Numbered from the stretch's first letter, positions 30,618 through 38,829 are shown. The stretch: 64,000 nt of DNA from Xanthobacteraceae bacterium (GCA_019635585.1 JAHBZE010000001.1:930001-994000), one strand, 5' to 3'. Translations and numbers: made by a program. Notes: generated by a model not told the origin, from the letters alone.

Positions 30618-30758
30618 TCAGAGCATAAACGGATCGACGCGGCCGAGTGCCGTGACGATCACGATCAGTCCGAACACCAAAAGCATGCCGGTCGCCGCAA
30701 GACCGGCAATCAGCGAGAAATCTACCAGCATTCCGGGGACGGCTTTCATGGGGCGCAT
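30618..30758 (-). CDS. Very small single-helix membrane protein
   Basis: 46 residues, one hydrophobic segment (about residues 11-35). The ATG at 30758 is supported by an excellent AAAGGAG five bases upstream, which argues that the gene is real despite its size. It converges on the cell wall hydrolase gene with seven bases between stops. Function unknown. Confidence 0.6.
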   Translation of the reverse strand: MRPMKAVPGMLVDFSLIAGLAATGMLLVFGLIVIVTALGRVDPFML

Positions 30759-30871
30759 GACGACTCCTTTTTGCGGAGCCGGTCCCGACCGCCCTGCTCC
30801 CGTAACAGCTTCGCCAAGCAACCGCCCTGAAGCCTTTTGGTTCCGCAAGATTTTGGGGATAGAAGCCGTTT

Positions 30872-31141
30872 ATGGCGGTCTATGTGGATGAAGCGATCTG
30901 GAACTGGCAGGGAATGCGCTGGGCGCACCTGATCGCTGACGGCGAGGAGGAACTCCATCGCTTCGCGGCGGAACTCGGCATCCCTCGCCTAGTCTATCAG
31001 GGGCCGCCCAAGACTGCGCATCCGCACTACGACATCACCGCGTTCGAGCGGCGCCGAGCGATCGCGCGAGGCGCAATCCTGTGCACGCGGGAAGAGATCG
31101 TCGTGGTGCTGCGGCGGCTGAAGACGCGACGCGGCATTTAA
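30872..31141 (+). CDS. DUF4031 domain protein
   Basis: 89 residues, almost entirely a DUF4031 domain: AVYVDEAIWNWQGMRWAHL at the start, then HYDITAFERRRAI. The conserved His, Asp and Arg residues suggest a small cytoplasmic enzyme-like fold, but no activity is known to me. It overlaps the 3' end of the convergent M48 protease gene by four bases. Confidence 0.85.
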   Translation: MAVYVDEAIWNWQGMRWAHLIADGEEELHRFAAELGIPRLVYQGPPKTAHPHYDITAFERRRAIARGAILCTREEIVVVLRRLKTRRGI

Positions 31142-32298
31142 GAGCGCCAGGGGTTTGGCTTGGCCGGATCGGGCGCCCAGCCTACTTGGGGCTGCGGTTG
31201 TGGGCTCGGCGATCCCCAGGGACCGGGCACCGGCGTTCCGGTATCGGTCTGGCCACCCTCCGCCTGAGACGCATGCGCGCTTTCGAAATCGTCCGGATCG
31301 GGCAGCGCGATCGGCCCGGGATCGTGCCCACCGGCGGTGCGAATCAGAGCTTCGACGCGCTTCTCGATCGCGGGGTGCGTCGAGAACAGATCGACAAAGC
31401 CGGAATTGGGATTGTCGACGCACATTTCCATTACCGATGAAGTGGCGCTGCGCAATTCGCCGCGGTTCTCGATCTTGCGAAGCGCCGTGATCATGGCGTC
31501 GGGATTCTTCGTCAGTTCCACGGCGCCCGCATCGGCGAGATATTCGCGAGACCGCGAGAGCGCGAAACGGATCACGATGGAAAGAATCCATGCAAGTGCG
31601 ATGATCGCGAGCGCAATCAGGATCGCGACGATCGCGCCACCCCCGCTCTTGCGATTGCTGGACGAACTCGAGCTCCAGCGCGTACCGCTCGAACGCGAAT
31701 TGAACATGATGCGGAAGGTCAGTTCGCCGATGAACGAGATAATGCCCGCCATCACCACCGCCACGACCAGAAGCTTCACGTCGCCGTTCCGGATGTGCGT
31801 CAGCTCATGCGCGAGCACGGCCTCGATCTCGGCGTCATCGAGACGATCGAGCAGGCCGCGCGTGACGGCAATCGTGTATTGGTTCTGGTTCAGTCCGGTG
31901 GCGTAGGCGTTGAGCGCGGTGTCCTCGGTGATCTTCAGCTTCGGCATCGGAATGCCGCGCGAAATGCAGAGATTTTCGAGCAGGTTATAGAGCTTCGGTT
32001 CTTCCTTTCGCGTCACACCATGCGCGCCGGTTTGACTGTCGATCATCGACTGGTGAAACCGGTACGCGATCAGAAGCCAGATCACGGTGATCGCGGTCGA
32101 AACCGGAGCGGCGTATTTCAGGTCGCGAAACGCATAAGCGAGAATATAGTCGAGCGGTGCATCGCCCATCGTGAAAGCGCGGAAGATCAGCGCGCCGGCG
32201 AAGGTCAGCATATAGACGAGGAAGAACAGCCCCACGATCAGAAGCGTGGAGCGAATCCGGTTCGAGCGGATATGCGTATAGAGCCCGTAGGCTGCCAT
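31138..32298 (-). CDS. M48 family membrane zinc metalloprotease (HtpX-like)
   Basis: 386 residues. Two N-terminal membrane helices (about 15-40 and 60-80), the zinc site AVLAHELTHIRNGD near residue 160 with HELTH, two more hydrophobic segments, then the third ligand region ALSRSREYLADAGAVELTKNPD. After residue 320 there is a Pro/Gly/Gln-rich tail not typical of HtpX. It follows the lemA gene by 68 bases on the same strand; LemA plus M48 protease is a recurrent bacterial pair. Likely membrane protein quality control. Confidence 0.88.
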   Translation of the reverse strand: MAAYGLYTHIRSNRIRSTLLIVGLFFLVYMLTFAGALIFRAFTMGDAPLDYILAYAFRDLKYAAPVSTAITVIWLLIAYRFHQSMIDSQTGAHGVTRKEEPKLYNLLENLCISRGIPMPKLKITEDTALNAYATGLNQNQYTIAVTRGLLDRLDDAEIEAVLAHELTHIRNGDVKLLVVAVVMAGIISFIGELTFRIMFNSRSSGTRWSSSSSSNRKSGGGAIVAILIALAIIALAWILSIVIRFALSRSREYLADAGAVELTKNPDAMITALRKIENRGELRSATSSVMEMCVDNPNSGFVDLFSTHPAIEKRVEALIRTAGGHDPGPIALPDPDDFESAHASQAEGGQTDTGTPVPGPWGSPSPQPQPQVGWAPDPAKPNPWRS

Positions 32299-32366
32299 GG
32301 TCGGCGCTCGTCCTCGAGAATGCGAACGGCCCGGCAGGTTACGCCGGGCCGCCGTCTATGTTGCGA

Positions 32367-32930
32367 TCAGAACTTCACGTTCGGCGCGACTTCGAGTTGC
32401 GGGCGCGCGTCGCCCACATCGAAGAACTCGCGGTGACGGAAGCCGAGCGCACCGGCAAAGAGCGCCGCGGGCAACTGCTCGATCGCAGTGTTGTACTCCT
32501 GGACCGCATTGTTGAAGAAGCGGCGCACGGCGGCGAGCTTGTTTTCGATATCCGAAAGCTCGGTCTGCAACTGCTGGAAGTTGGTATTCGCCTTGAGGTC
32601 CGGATAGGCCTCGGCGAGCGCGAACAGACCTCCCAGTGCCTTGGTCAGCACGTTCTCGGCCTGCGCGGCTTGCGCCGGACCCTTGGCGGCGATCGCGCTG
32701 TTACGCGCGGCGATCACGGCCTCAAGCGTGCCGCGCTCGTGGCTTGCATATCCTTTGACGGTCTCGACGAGGTTCGGGATCAGGTCGTGCCGCTGCTTGA
32801 GCTGCACGTCGATGTCGGCATAGGCCTGATTGGCGCGCTGCCGGAGCGCGACAAGGCCGTTATAGACGAATATGACGTATAGAACGAGCACGCCGATAAT
32901 GCCAAGCGTGACCAGCAAGCCAGTGGACAT
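32367..32930 (-). CDS. lemA: LemA family protein
   Basis: 187 residues. N-terminal hydrophobic anchor (about residues 4-24) followed by VYNGLVALRQRANQAYADIDVQLKQRHDLIPNLV-type LemA sequence and a four-helix bundle; NTAIEQLPAALFAGALGF is the usual C-terminal signature. The ATG at 32930 follows GAGGGAG. Probably presents a coiled bundle outside the cytoplasmic membrane. First gene of a lemA-M48 protease unit. Confidence 0.92.
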   Translation of the reverse strand: MSTGLLVTLGIIGVLVLYVIFVYNGLVALRQRANQAYADIDVQLKQRHDLIPNLVETVKGYASHERGTLEAVIAARNSAIAAKGPAQAAQAENVLTKALGGLFALAEAYPDLKANTNFQQLQTELSDIENKLAAVRRFFNNAVQEYNTAIEQLPAALFAGALGFRHREFFDVGDARPQLEVAPNVKF

Positions 32931-33008
32931 CCAGAAACTCCCTCGGGGCGAATTGCCTCTGGCGGAGCCTAGCGCAGATTCGAGCAAAAGTGCGAGGGCT
33001 TAAGCCCT

Positions 33009-34856
33009 TTAGGCGGCGCGGGTTTTCTTATCCGAAGGCGATGGCGCGATCCGGATACAGTTGCGGCCCGCGGATTTCGCGGTGTAAAGCGCCCGGTCGG
33101 CCCGCTCGATCAATTCTTCGACATCGCGGTCGTGGCCGCTGACAGCGGCGCAGCCGATGCTCACCGTGATGCCCAGCTCCTTGCCGTCGAAAGGAATGGC
33201 GCTTTCGGCGATCACGAGGCGGATGCGCTCGGCCAGCACATGCGCATCTTGCTCGCTCACTTCGCGCAACAGCACGACGAATTCCTCGCCACCGAAACGT
33301 GCGACCTTGTCGGTCTCCCGCAGCGTTTGCGCGATCAGTTCGCCCGCCCGGCGAATGACGGCATCACCCGCGGCATGGCCATGCTCATCGTTGACGCGCT
33401 TGAAATGATCGATGTCGATAACCAGCGTCGCGATCGGGCGGTTGTAGCGCTGGAAGTAACGCATGGCGTCGACGCCCGCGTCCATGAAGGCGCGGCGGTT
33501 CAAAAGATTGGTCAAGGGATCGGTTTCGGCGAGCTTGCGCAGACTCGCGATATCGTCGGCGAACTTCCGCGCTTCTTCCGCGGCCTTTTGCTCCGCTTCC
33601 TGCGTAAGGCGCTCGACGAAGCCGATGCGAAGCAGGAGCGAACGCAGCGACGTGGAAAGATGGATCACTTCTGCCGAACCGCGCAAGCGCGGCAAGGTGG
33701 TGGCGCCGTTCTCGCGGCCGATGCGGTCGGCGGCTTTGGTCAGTTGATGAATCGGTCCGGCGACGCGTTTGGCAATCACGCCGGCAAGCAGAATGCCGAA
33801 AATCGCTACCACCGTGCCAATGCCGACAATGGTCCAGAACATCTGCCGTGCCGCCGCGAAGGCGACGTCGCCGCCGCGGCGCGCGATCACGCCCCAGCCC
33901 ATGCCGGGGTAATCGCGGTGACCATCCATCAATGCGTAGCCCGAGAGCGCTTCACCGGAGGGGCCGTGATCGACGAATACCTGATGTTTCACTTTCCGCA
34001 GTTCCGCGATCTGGGCGGAAGGATAGCGCGCGCGATACTCTTTCGAACCAAGCAGAACTTCGCCAGAGCGCGTTACGACAACGAGCTGGTCGCCGTCGCG
34101 CTCCATCGCGTTGCGGATTTCCTCGATCTCGCGCCAGTGGATCGCAGCGACAAGTACGCCGGCCAGTTCGTTGCTGTAGTTGTAAACCGGGAATGCAAAC
34201 TTGATGAAAGAGATCGTCTCGTCGCCCCGGTTGCGCACGGCGCGTTCGAGCGCGGTGAAATCCGGAGCGTCCTCGATCGCCGGTCCCTGCAGGGCCTTCA
34301 GAAACCACGCTTCCTCGACCACGATCTCGTTTTCGCGATAACCGTCGGACGCGACCAGAACCCGGCCTTCCTTCGAGACGAAGGCGAGCCAGGTGTAATC
34401 CGGAAAGCTTGCATTCAGCCGGTCGAACGAAGAGCGCAACACTTTAGGGTCCGACGACGCCGCTGAGCGGATCAGGTCGAACTTGGTATAGGACTGAACG
34501 CGGTGAAATACTTGCTGGAAATGCCGGTCCATTCGATCGGACGCGATTTCCGAAATCTGGATCATCTCGCGGCTGATCAGCCGCGTCGTCTCCTGACGAC
34601 CGACATAGGCGGCGCCAAATGCGATCGCGAAAGACACAAAAAGACAAAGCGCGGTCGTGGCGAGCGCGATCTGCTCGCGGACCGTCAAACGGTCCTCGAA
34701 GGCCCAGACTTTTCCCTGTAGTTTCGCGAGCAAATTCGGCCCCGTGTTTCCGGACTTCGTCGTCCGTATCCCGAACCGTTCTAAGCCAGCGCTACCCAGA
34801 ATCTCGTTACATTCGGCAGTAAAATTGGAGAAAACGGCTAAAGCGCCGTTTACCAA
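33009..34856 (-). CDS. Membrane sensor diguanylate cyclase (dCache-HAMP-GGDEF)
   Basis: 615 residues if read from a TTG at 34856; no ATG exists before the first membrane helix (about residues 62-84), so the start is uncertain and a GTG nearer the helix (VWAFED) is possible. A periplasmic Cache-like sensor (about 95-335) is followed by a second membrane helix, HAMP (about 365-415) and GGDEF (about 445-605). The active site reads GGEEF, and RETD five residues before it matches the product-inhibition I-site. It should make c-di-GMP; the ligand is unknown. Confidence 0.85.
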   Translation of the reverse strand: MVNGALAVFSNFTAECNEILGSAGLERFGIRTTKSGNTGPNLLAKLQGKVWAFEDRLTVREQIALATTALCLFVSFAIAFGAAYVGRQETTRLISREMIQISEIASDRMDRHFQQVFHRVQSYTKFDLIRSAASSDPKVLRSSFDRLNASFPDYTWLAFVSKEGRVLVASDGYRENEIVVEEAWFLKALQGPAIEDAPDFTALERAVRNRGDETISFIKFAFPVYNYSNELAGVLVAAIHWREIEEIRNAMERDGDQLVVVTRSGEVLLGSKEYRARYPSAQIAELRKVKHQVFVDHGPSGEALSGYALMDGHRDYPGMGWGVIARRGGDVAFAAARQMFWTIVGIGTVVAIFGILLAGVIAKRVAGPIHQLTKAADRIGRENGATTLPRLRGSAEVIHLSTSLRSLLLRIGFVERLTQEAEQKAAEEARKFADDIASLRKLAETDPLTNLLNRRAFMDAGVDAMRYFQRYNRPIATLVIDIDHFKRVNDEHGHAAGDAVIRRAGELIAQTLRETDKVARFGGEEFVVLLREVSEQDAHVLAERIRLVIAESAIPFDGKELGITVSIGCAAVSGHDRDVEELIERADRALYTAKSAGRNCIRIAPSPSDKKTRAA

Positions 34857-34972
34857 ACGGAACCTTTGCGCTCGCGCCTTTGTGACCTGAACGCTCCCAT
34901 TAGCGGCTGCGCGCCGGCCGTTGTCGCGTTATCCAGTAATACCGGGTTAGCCATATTGCGGAAGGGAAAGGC

Positions 34973-35368
34973 ATGAATCGCAGGCAGTTCACGGCACTCG
35001 CGCTCGCCGCGCTTGCAACGCCCCTTTCGCTCGATCGCGCGAGCGCGGCCTTTGCCGACTACCAGGCCGAGAGCTTCGTGCGGCTGATTTCGAGCGGAAC
35101 GCCAGTGGTGGTCCATGTTCACGCCGACTGGTGCCCGGTATGCCGCGCACAGATTCCGGTAATGAATAAAGTGCTCGCGCAGCCCGCCTACAAAAACGTT
35201 CGCGCGGTGCGCGTGAACTTCGACACAGAGCGGAAGTTTCTCGCCGACTACAAGGTCGTGCGGCAATCGACCATCCTGATCTTCAAAGGCGGCAAGGAAA
35301 TCGCCCGCCTCTCCTACGACACCGACCCGGCCCGTATCGAGCAGACGCTCGCACGCGCCATTTCATAA
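34973..35368 (+). CDS. Exported thioredoxin-like protein with CPVC active site
   Basis: 131 residues. The N-terminus NRRQF plus a hydrophobic stretch and ASA resembles a Tat or Sec signal peptide cleaved near residue 26. Thioredoxin fold with VHADWCPVCRAQ, Cys at 54 and 57. The usual cis-proline loop before the central strand reads QSTILIF, so proline is absent. It is the first gene of a thioredoxin/thioredoxin/CcdA operon: the next ATG is 13 bases after its stop. Probably a periplasmic thiol carrier fed by the CcdA-like transporter. Confidence 0.88.
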   Translation: MNRRQFTALALAALATPLSLDRASAAFADYQAESFVRLISSGTPVVVHVHADWCPVCRAQIPVMNKVLAQPAYKNVRAVRVNFDTERKFLADYKVVRQSTILIFKGGKEIARLSYDTDPARIEQTLARAIS

Positions 35369-35381
35369 CGGAGCAAAATCC

Positions 35382-35774
35382 ATGCGCCGGATCATCATCG
35401 CTTTCCTCACGCTCGCTATGACCACTTCGTTCGCCATGGCAGCCTTCGTGACGTTCGAGAAAACAAAATTCGATACGCTCGTGAAATCGAACGCTCCGGT
35501 CGTGGTCCACTCCCACGAATGGTGGTGACCCACCTGCCGCGCGCAGGCGAATGTCCTGGAAGGACTTCAGAAAGATCCGAAATTCTCGAAAGTGACTATG
35601 TTCCGCGCGAGCGCAAGCGACGAGCGGGAATTCCTCTCCTCGATCAAGGTGAGCTCGCGTAGCGTGATCGTGGTTTATGCAGGCGGCAAGGAGATTGGCC
35701 GCCTCAACTGGATAACAGACGCCGCGCAAATCCGCGCGTTGCTCGAACAAGCGGTAGCGCAGGCAGGCGAATGA
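35382..35774 (+). CDS. Exported thioredoxin-like protein with in-frame TGA at the first active-site Cys: candidate selenoprotein (U-P-T-C)
   Basis: 130 residues if TGA at 35526-35528 (codon 49) is read through. The ATG has GGAG nine bases upstream. Signal peptide at about residues 4-21. The translation before the TGA (VVVHSHEWW) and after it (PTCRAQANVLEG) aligns without a gap to the neighbour's VVVHVHADW-C-PVCRAQ, so the TGA stands exactly where the nucleophilic Cys belongs. The frame then runs open to a stop that overlaps the CcdA ATG (ATGA). A hairpin at 35549-35568 has SECIS-like form. Alternatives are a TGC-to-TGA nonsense mutation or a sequencing error. Selenocysteine genes (selA, selB, selC, selD) are not in the window. 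Confidence 0.6.
35549..35568 (+). promoter_or_regulatory. SECIS-like hairpin downstream of the in-frame TGA
   Basis: GAA (35549-35551) pairs with TTC (35566-35568). A single T at 35552 is bulged on the 5' side, then GTCCT (35553-35557) pairs with AGGAC (35561-35565), leaving loop GGA. The loop begins 29 bases after the TGA. An apical loop with guanines, a bulged U on the 5' side and this spacing are features described for bacterial SECIS elements bound by SelB. A smaller stem (35533-35537 with 35543-35547) lies closer to the TGA. Confidence 0.5.
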
Positions 35775-36484
35775 CGGCAATTCTTCTCGCGTTCTTCGCA
35801 GGCACGCTCACGGTCATCAATCCCTGCATCCTGCCGCTGTTGCCGGTCGTGGTGGCCGCTGCCTTCGCCAACGGCAAGTTCGGCGCGGCGGCGCTGCTCG
35901 CCGGACTGGTCGCAGGCTTTGCGACGCTCGGCGTGCTCGTGAATGCGACCGGCGCGCTGTTCGGGATCGGCGAAAATACGTTGCGGATTACGGTCGCGAT
36001 TCTGCTTCTGGTTTTTGCGGCGGTATTGCTAGTTCCGCCGCTGGAGCGGCGCTTTTCCAATCTCGTCGCACCGGTCGGCGCGGCGGGTGCTAATCTCGCC
36101 GCGCGCGCCGGAAATTATGGGATCGCAGGGCAGTTCGCGGTCGGTATTTTGTTAGGTGCGATCTGGGCGCCATGTTCCGGCCCTTCGGTCGGTGCGGCGC
36201 TTTCGCTCGCGGCGGAAGCAGGCGGCTATCTCGTTGCCGCCGCGCGCATGACGGCGTTCGCGCTGGGCGCAGCACTCGTGCTTTTTTTGGTTGCGATCGG
36301 TGCGCGTTCGCTTGCGAACCGCAACGGCGGAGTCGCGAAGATCGCGCCCTATGCGAAGAAGATCGCTGGCGGCGCTTTTCTTGTGGTCGGCCTTTTGATG
36401 CTGACGGGCTTCGACCGGCGCATCGAGGCGGTGCTGGTCGATTTGATGCCCGACTGGCTCGTCAACTTCACGACCAGGTTCTAA
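35771..36484 (+). CDS. ccdA: CcdA/DsbD-type thiol electron transporter
   Basis: 237 residues, six or so membrane helices. The two redox cysteines are in VINPCILPLLP (Cys19, first helix) and IWAPCSGPSV (Cys135), both flanked by prolines as in CcdA. It passes electrons from cytoplasmic thioredoxin across the inner membrane to periplasmic thioredoxin-like partners, here presumably the two proteins encoded just upstream. Its ATG overlaps the stop of the TGA-containing gene, so translation should depend on ribosomes finishing that gene. Confidence 0.9.
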   Translation: MTAILLAFFAGTLTVINPCILPLLPVVVAAAFANGKFGAAALLAGLVAGFATLGVLVNATGALFGIGENTLRITVAILLLVFAAVLLVPPLERRFSNLVAPVGAAGANLAARAGNYGIAGQFAVGILLGAIWAPCSGPSVGAALSLAAEAGGYLVAAARMTAFALGAALVLFLVAIGARSLANRNGGVAKIAPYAKKIAGGAFLVVGLLMLTGFDRRIEAVLVDLMPDWLVNFTTRF

Positions 36485-36497
36485 AGCCGCAAAGCGA

Positions 36498-36525
36498 AGC
36501 GGGAGTTGCTTTCGCAACTCCCGCT
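36498..36525. terminator. Hairpin between ccdA and a convergent small gene
   Basis: A perfect 11-base stem AGCGGGAGTTG/CAACTCCCGCT (36498-36508 with 36515-36525), extendable by one more pair, encloses a short CTTTCG loop. It lies 14 bases after the ccdA stop and 11 bases before the end of the convergent gene. There is no long T tract, so it is a weak or factor-assisted terminator for both strands. Confidence 0.6.
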
Positions 36526-36535
36526 ACTGCCGGCG

Positions 36536-36754
36536 TTACTTTGCTTCCGAACGGCTGACGCAGGAGCCGCCCGAGGTCGAATCCTTCGCCTTGTCCTTCA
36601 TGCCCTTCTGACACGCAGCCATCGTGTCAAAGCTGCAATCGATCTTATCGGTGCCTTTCAGACAGAAGTTCTTGCTGCCGACGATCTGCGGCGCTTGCGC
36701 AGATGCGGCGGTGATGGCGAAGGCGAGGATGGTTCCAGCAATAGCGAGGCGCAT
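36536..36754 (-). CDS. Small exported Cys-containing protein, possibly DUF3551-like
   Basis: 72 residues. Signal peptide (residues 1-20, ending ASAQA), then a short mature part with four cysteines: FCLKG, DCSFDT, AACQKG and GSCVSR. The CSFDT...C...GGSC spacing recalls DUF3551 proteins common in Bradyrhizobium, a tentative match. Probably periplasmic with two disulfides, which would suit the neighbouring thiol-redox operon, but that link is speculative. Confidence 0.65.
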   Translation of the reverse strand: MRLAIAGTILAFAITAASAQAPQIVGSKNFCLKGTDKIDCSFDTMAACQKGMKDKAKDSTSGGSCVSRSEAK

Positions 36755-36837
36755 ATTCGTTTCTCCCGTTGACGCCCTCCATGAGGCGGCAACACAAGGA
36801 GACAGGCTTGGTTCCGGATGGAACAGCGTTTTCGCGA

Positions 36838-37416
36838 TCAGCGATACTGGCGGATACCGAACAACTGAAATAGCGGGTTGTCCGATTGCTGCGATTGCGG
36901 CGCCTGACGGCGCACATAGCGCTGTGGCCGCTGGTGTACGACGGCCTTTTTCTTCGGCGCGGTCTTTTCCTCGGCTTCCGTGGACGGCTCCTGTATCGTC
37001 GCGGTCGTTTCAGGTTCCGCTTCAGGAACCGGCGTTTCTGCCGCCTCGGTTTCGGAAGCGTTTTGCTCAGCCGCCTGTTTTTCCAGTTCGGCCTGTGTCG
37101 GCGACGGGATGGCCGCAGGCGGCGGCAGTTCGATCGCTAGGTTGCGCACAGGCTTTTTCTTGGGAGCAGGCGGCGCGACCTCGGTCTGCTGCTGCACGAC
37201 GGGCGGCGTATCGAATTTGCTTGCGAGCGGCTGCTGCGGCGCGCGGGACAGCATCAAGAAGCCGACCGCACCGAAGGCGAAAAGCAGCACGCCGAGCGTG
37301 ATCGCGGTGGCTGTGAGCACGATACGAAGGCCGGAATTCTCGCTCTTTTTGGCACGCCGCCGCTGCTCGCGCCGCACACGCGAAAGCGTGTCTGTGGGGG
37401 GATGGGCCGCCGCCAT
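36838..37416 (-). CDS. Single-pass membrane protein with Pro/Glu/Ala-rich periplasmic tail
   Basis: 192 residues from the ATG at 37416 (a TTG three codons upstream is less likely). A basic N-terminus (RRAKK) precedes one membrane helix (about residues 32-56); the rest is low-complexity Pro, Gln, Glu and Ala sequence ending in a basic patch (HQRPQRYVRRQ). Composition suggests an extended periplasmic spacer like those of envelope-spanning proteins. No recognised domain. Confidence 0.65.
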   Translation of the reverse strand: MAAAHPPTDTLSRVRREQRRRAKKSENSGLRIVLTATAITLGVLLFAFGAVGFLMLSRAPQQPLASKFDTPPVVQQQTEVAPPAPKKKPVRNLAIELPPPAAIPSPTQAELEKQAAEQNASETEAAETPVPEAEPETTATIQEPSTEAEEKTAPKKKAVVHQRPQRYVRRQAPQSQQSDNPLFQLFGIRQYR

Positions 37417-37470
37417 GGGCGGCAATTTAGCTGAGTCGCGAATCCCGCAAGAGCCCGCGGGAAAATTTAA

Positions 37471-38697
37471 TTATTCGGCCGCAAGAATTGTGTTGCGCAC
37501 AATCGGGTAAATCTGGCCGTTCCATTTTTTGCCGGAAAAGACGCCATAGTGGCCGACGCCAGCCTGCATGTGGTGGCGTTTGCGGTAGGGCTTGATGCCA
37601 GAACAGAGATCTTGCGCGGCCAAGGTTTGGCCGAGTGCGCAGATATCGTCGCGTTCGCCTTCGACGGTAAGCAGTGAAGTCTTGCGGATCGCCTTCGGCT
37701 CGACCAGTTCACCCTGGAATTTGAGCTCGCTCTTCGGAAGCCGGAACTCCTGGAACACCCACTGCACGGTTTCGAGATAAAATTCGGCGGTGAGATCGAG
37801 CACCGCGAAATACTCGTCGTAAAACTCTTTAGTTTGTTTCGCCTTGGCAAACTCGCCACGCGCGAGATTTTGATAAAGGTCCATGTGCGCCTTCACGTGG
37901 CGGTCCATGTTCATCGACATGAAGGCCGAAAGCTGCACGAATCCCGGATAGACGTGGCGGCCCGCGCCCTTGTGCTGCGGCGGGACCACCGAAATCAGGT
38001 TCTTCTCGAACCATTCGATCGGCTTGCCGGTGGCGAGATCGTTTACCTTGGTCGGATTGATGCGGCAGTCGATGGGACCGGCCATCAAGGTCAGACTTTT
38101 CGGCTGCGCCTTCATGCCGTTCTTCGCCATGACCGAGGTCGCGACCAGCGCCGCGACACAAGGCTGGCACACTGCGACCACATGCGCGCCGGGACCGAGC
38201 GCTTCGAGGAAGCGGATCATGTGATCGACATATTCGTCGAAGCCGAAGCGGCCCGCGGAAAGCGGGATGTCGCGCGCGTTGTGCCAGTCGGTGATGTAAA
38301 CGTCGTGCTCGGATAGCAGCGTGCGGACGGTTTCGCGCAGCAACGTCGCGAAGTGACCGGATAGCGGCGCCACCACCATCACGCGCGGCTGCGCGCTATC
38401 GATGTCCTTCTTGAAATGCAGGAGCGTACCGAATGGTGTCTGGATCGCCGGCTGCTCGACGACGGCGACTTCGCGGTTGCCGACCATCACGCTGTCGATA
38501 CCGAAGGCGGGCCGGTTATGGGTCAGCCGCGCGCGGGTGACCATTTCGAGCCCCGCGGCGATTGCACCGAATGGGGTTTGCCCGGCATAGCCGTTGAGGC
38601 CGGTAACGACGCCCCGCACATTCGAGAGCGCGGTCTCCGCGAAAGAGCGGATCGTATCGTTCAGATCAGACTGCGCCTGATACGCGGAATAGATCAT
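37471..38697 (-). CDS. phaZ: Intracellular polyhydroxyalkanoate depolymerase
   Basis: 408 residues, usual length for the PhaZ1 intracellular type. It mobilises stored poly-3-hydroxybutyrate. Visible features are VVAPLSGHFATLLRETVRTL, ITDWHNARDIPL, and the lipase-box-like VAVCQPCVAAL, in which Cys takes the nucleophile place as in this family; the C-terminal half carries GERDDICALGQT and MQAGVGHYGVFSG with the catalytic His. Monocistronic by appearance. Confidence 0.93.
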   Translation of the reverse strand: MIYSAYQAQSDLNDTIRSFAETALSNVRGVVTGLNGYAGQTPFGAIAAGLEMVTRARLTHNRPAFGIDSVMVGNREVAVVEQPAIQTPFGTLLHFKKDIDSAQPRVMVVAPLSGHFATLLRETVRTLLSEHDVYITDWHNARDIPLSAGRFGFDEYVDHMIRFLEALGPGAHVVAVCQPCVAALVATSVMAKNGMKAQPKSLTLMAGPIDCRINPTKVNDLATGKPIEWFEKNLISVVPPQHKGAGRHVYPGFVQLSAFMSMNMDRHVKAHMDLYQNLARGEFAKAKQTKEFYDEYFAVLDLTAEFYLETVQWVFQEFRLPKSELKFQGELVEPKAIRKTSLLTVEGERDDICALGQTLAAQDLCSGIKPYRKRHHMQAGVGHYGVFSGKKWNGQIYPIVRNTILAAE

Positions 38698-38829
38698 CCA
38701 GTCCCAGCCTCGTTGCCCCGCCGTTTAGGCGCTGCAACAGGCTAGCGGATTCCTTGCTGCAGTGCGATAGTCTACTTCGGTCTAACGCGATGGCGCGTGG
38801 ACAAGTTCCGCCGCGCCCGAGGGGGTCTT

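Noticed and set aside
33132-34466. Plus-strand open frame opposite the GGDEF gene
   Set aside because: Antisense shadow; the minus-strand protein has an intact GGEEF and HAMP.
35382-35528. Treating the TGA gene as a truncated 48-residue protein
   Set aside because: The truncated product would end just before the active site, yet the downstream frame is conserved in register and coupled to ccdA, so readthrough or a recent mutation is more sensible.
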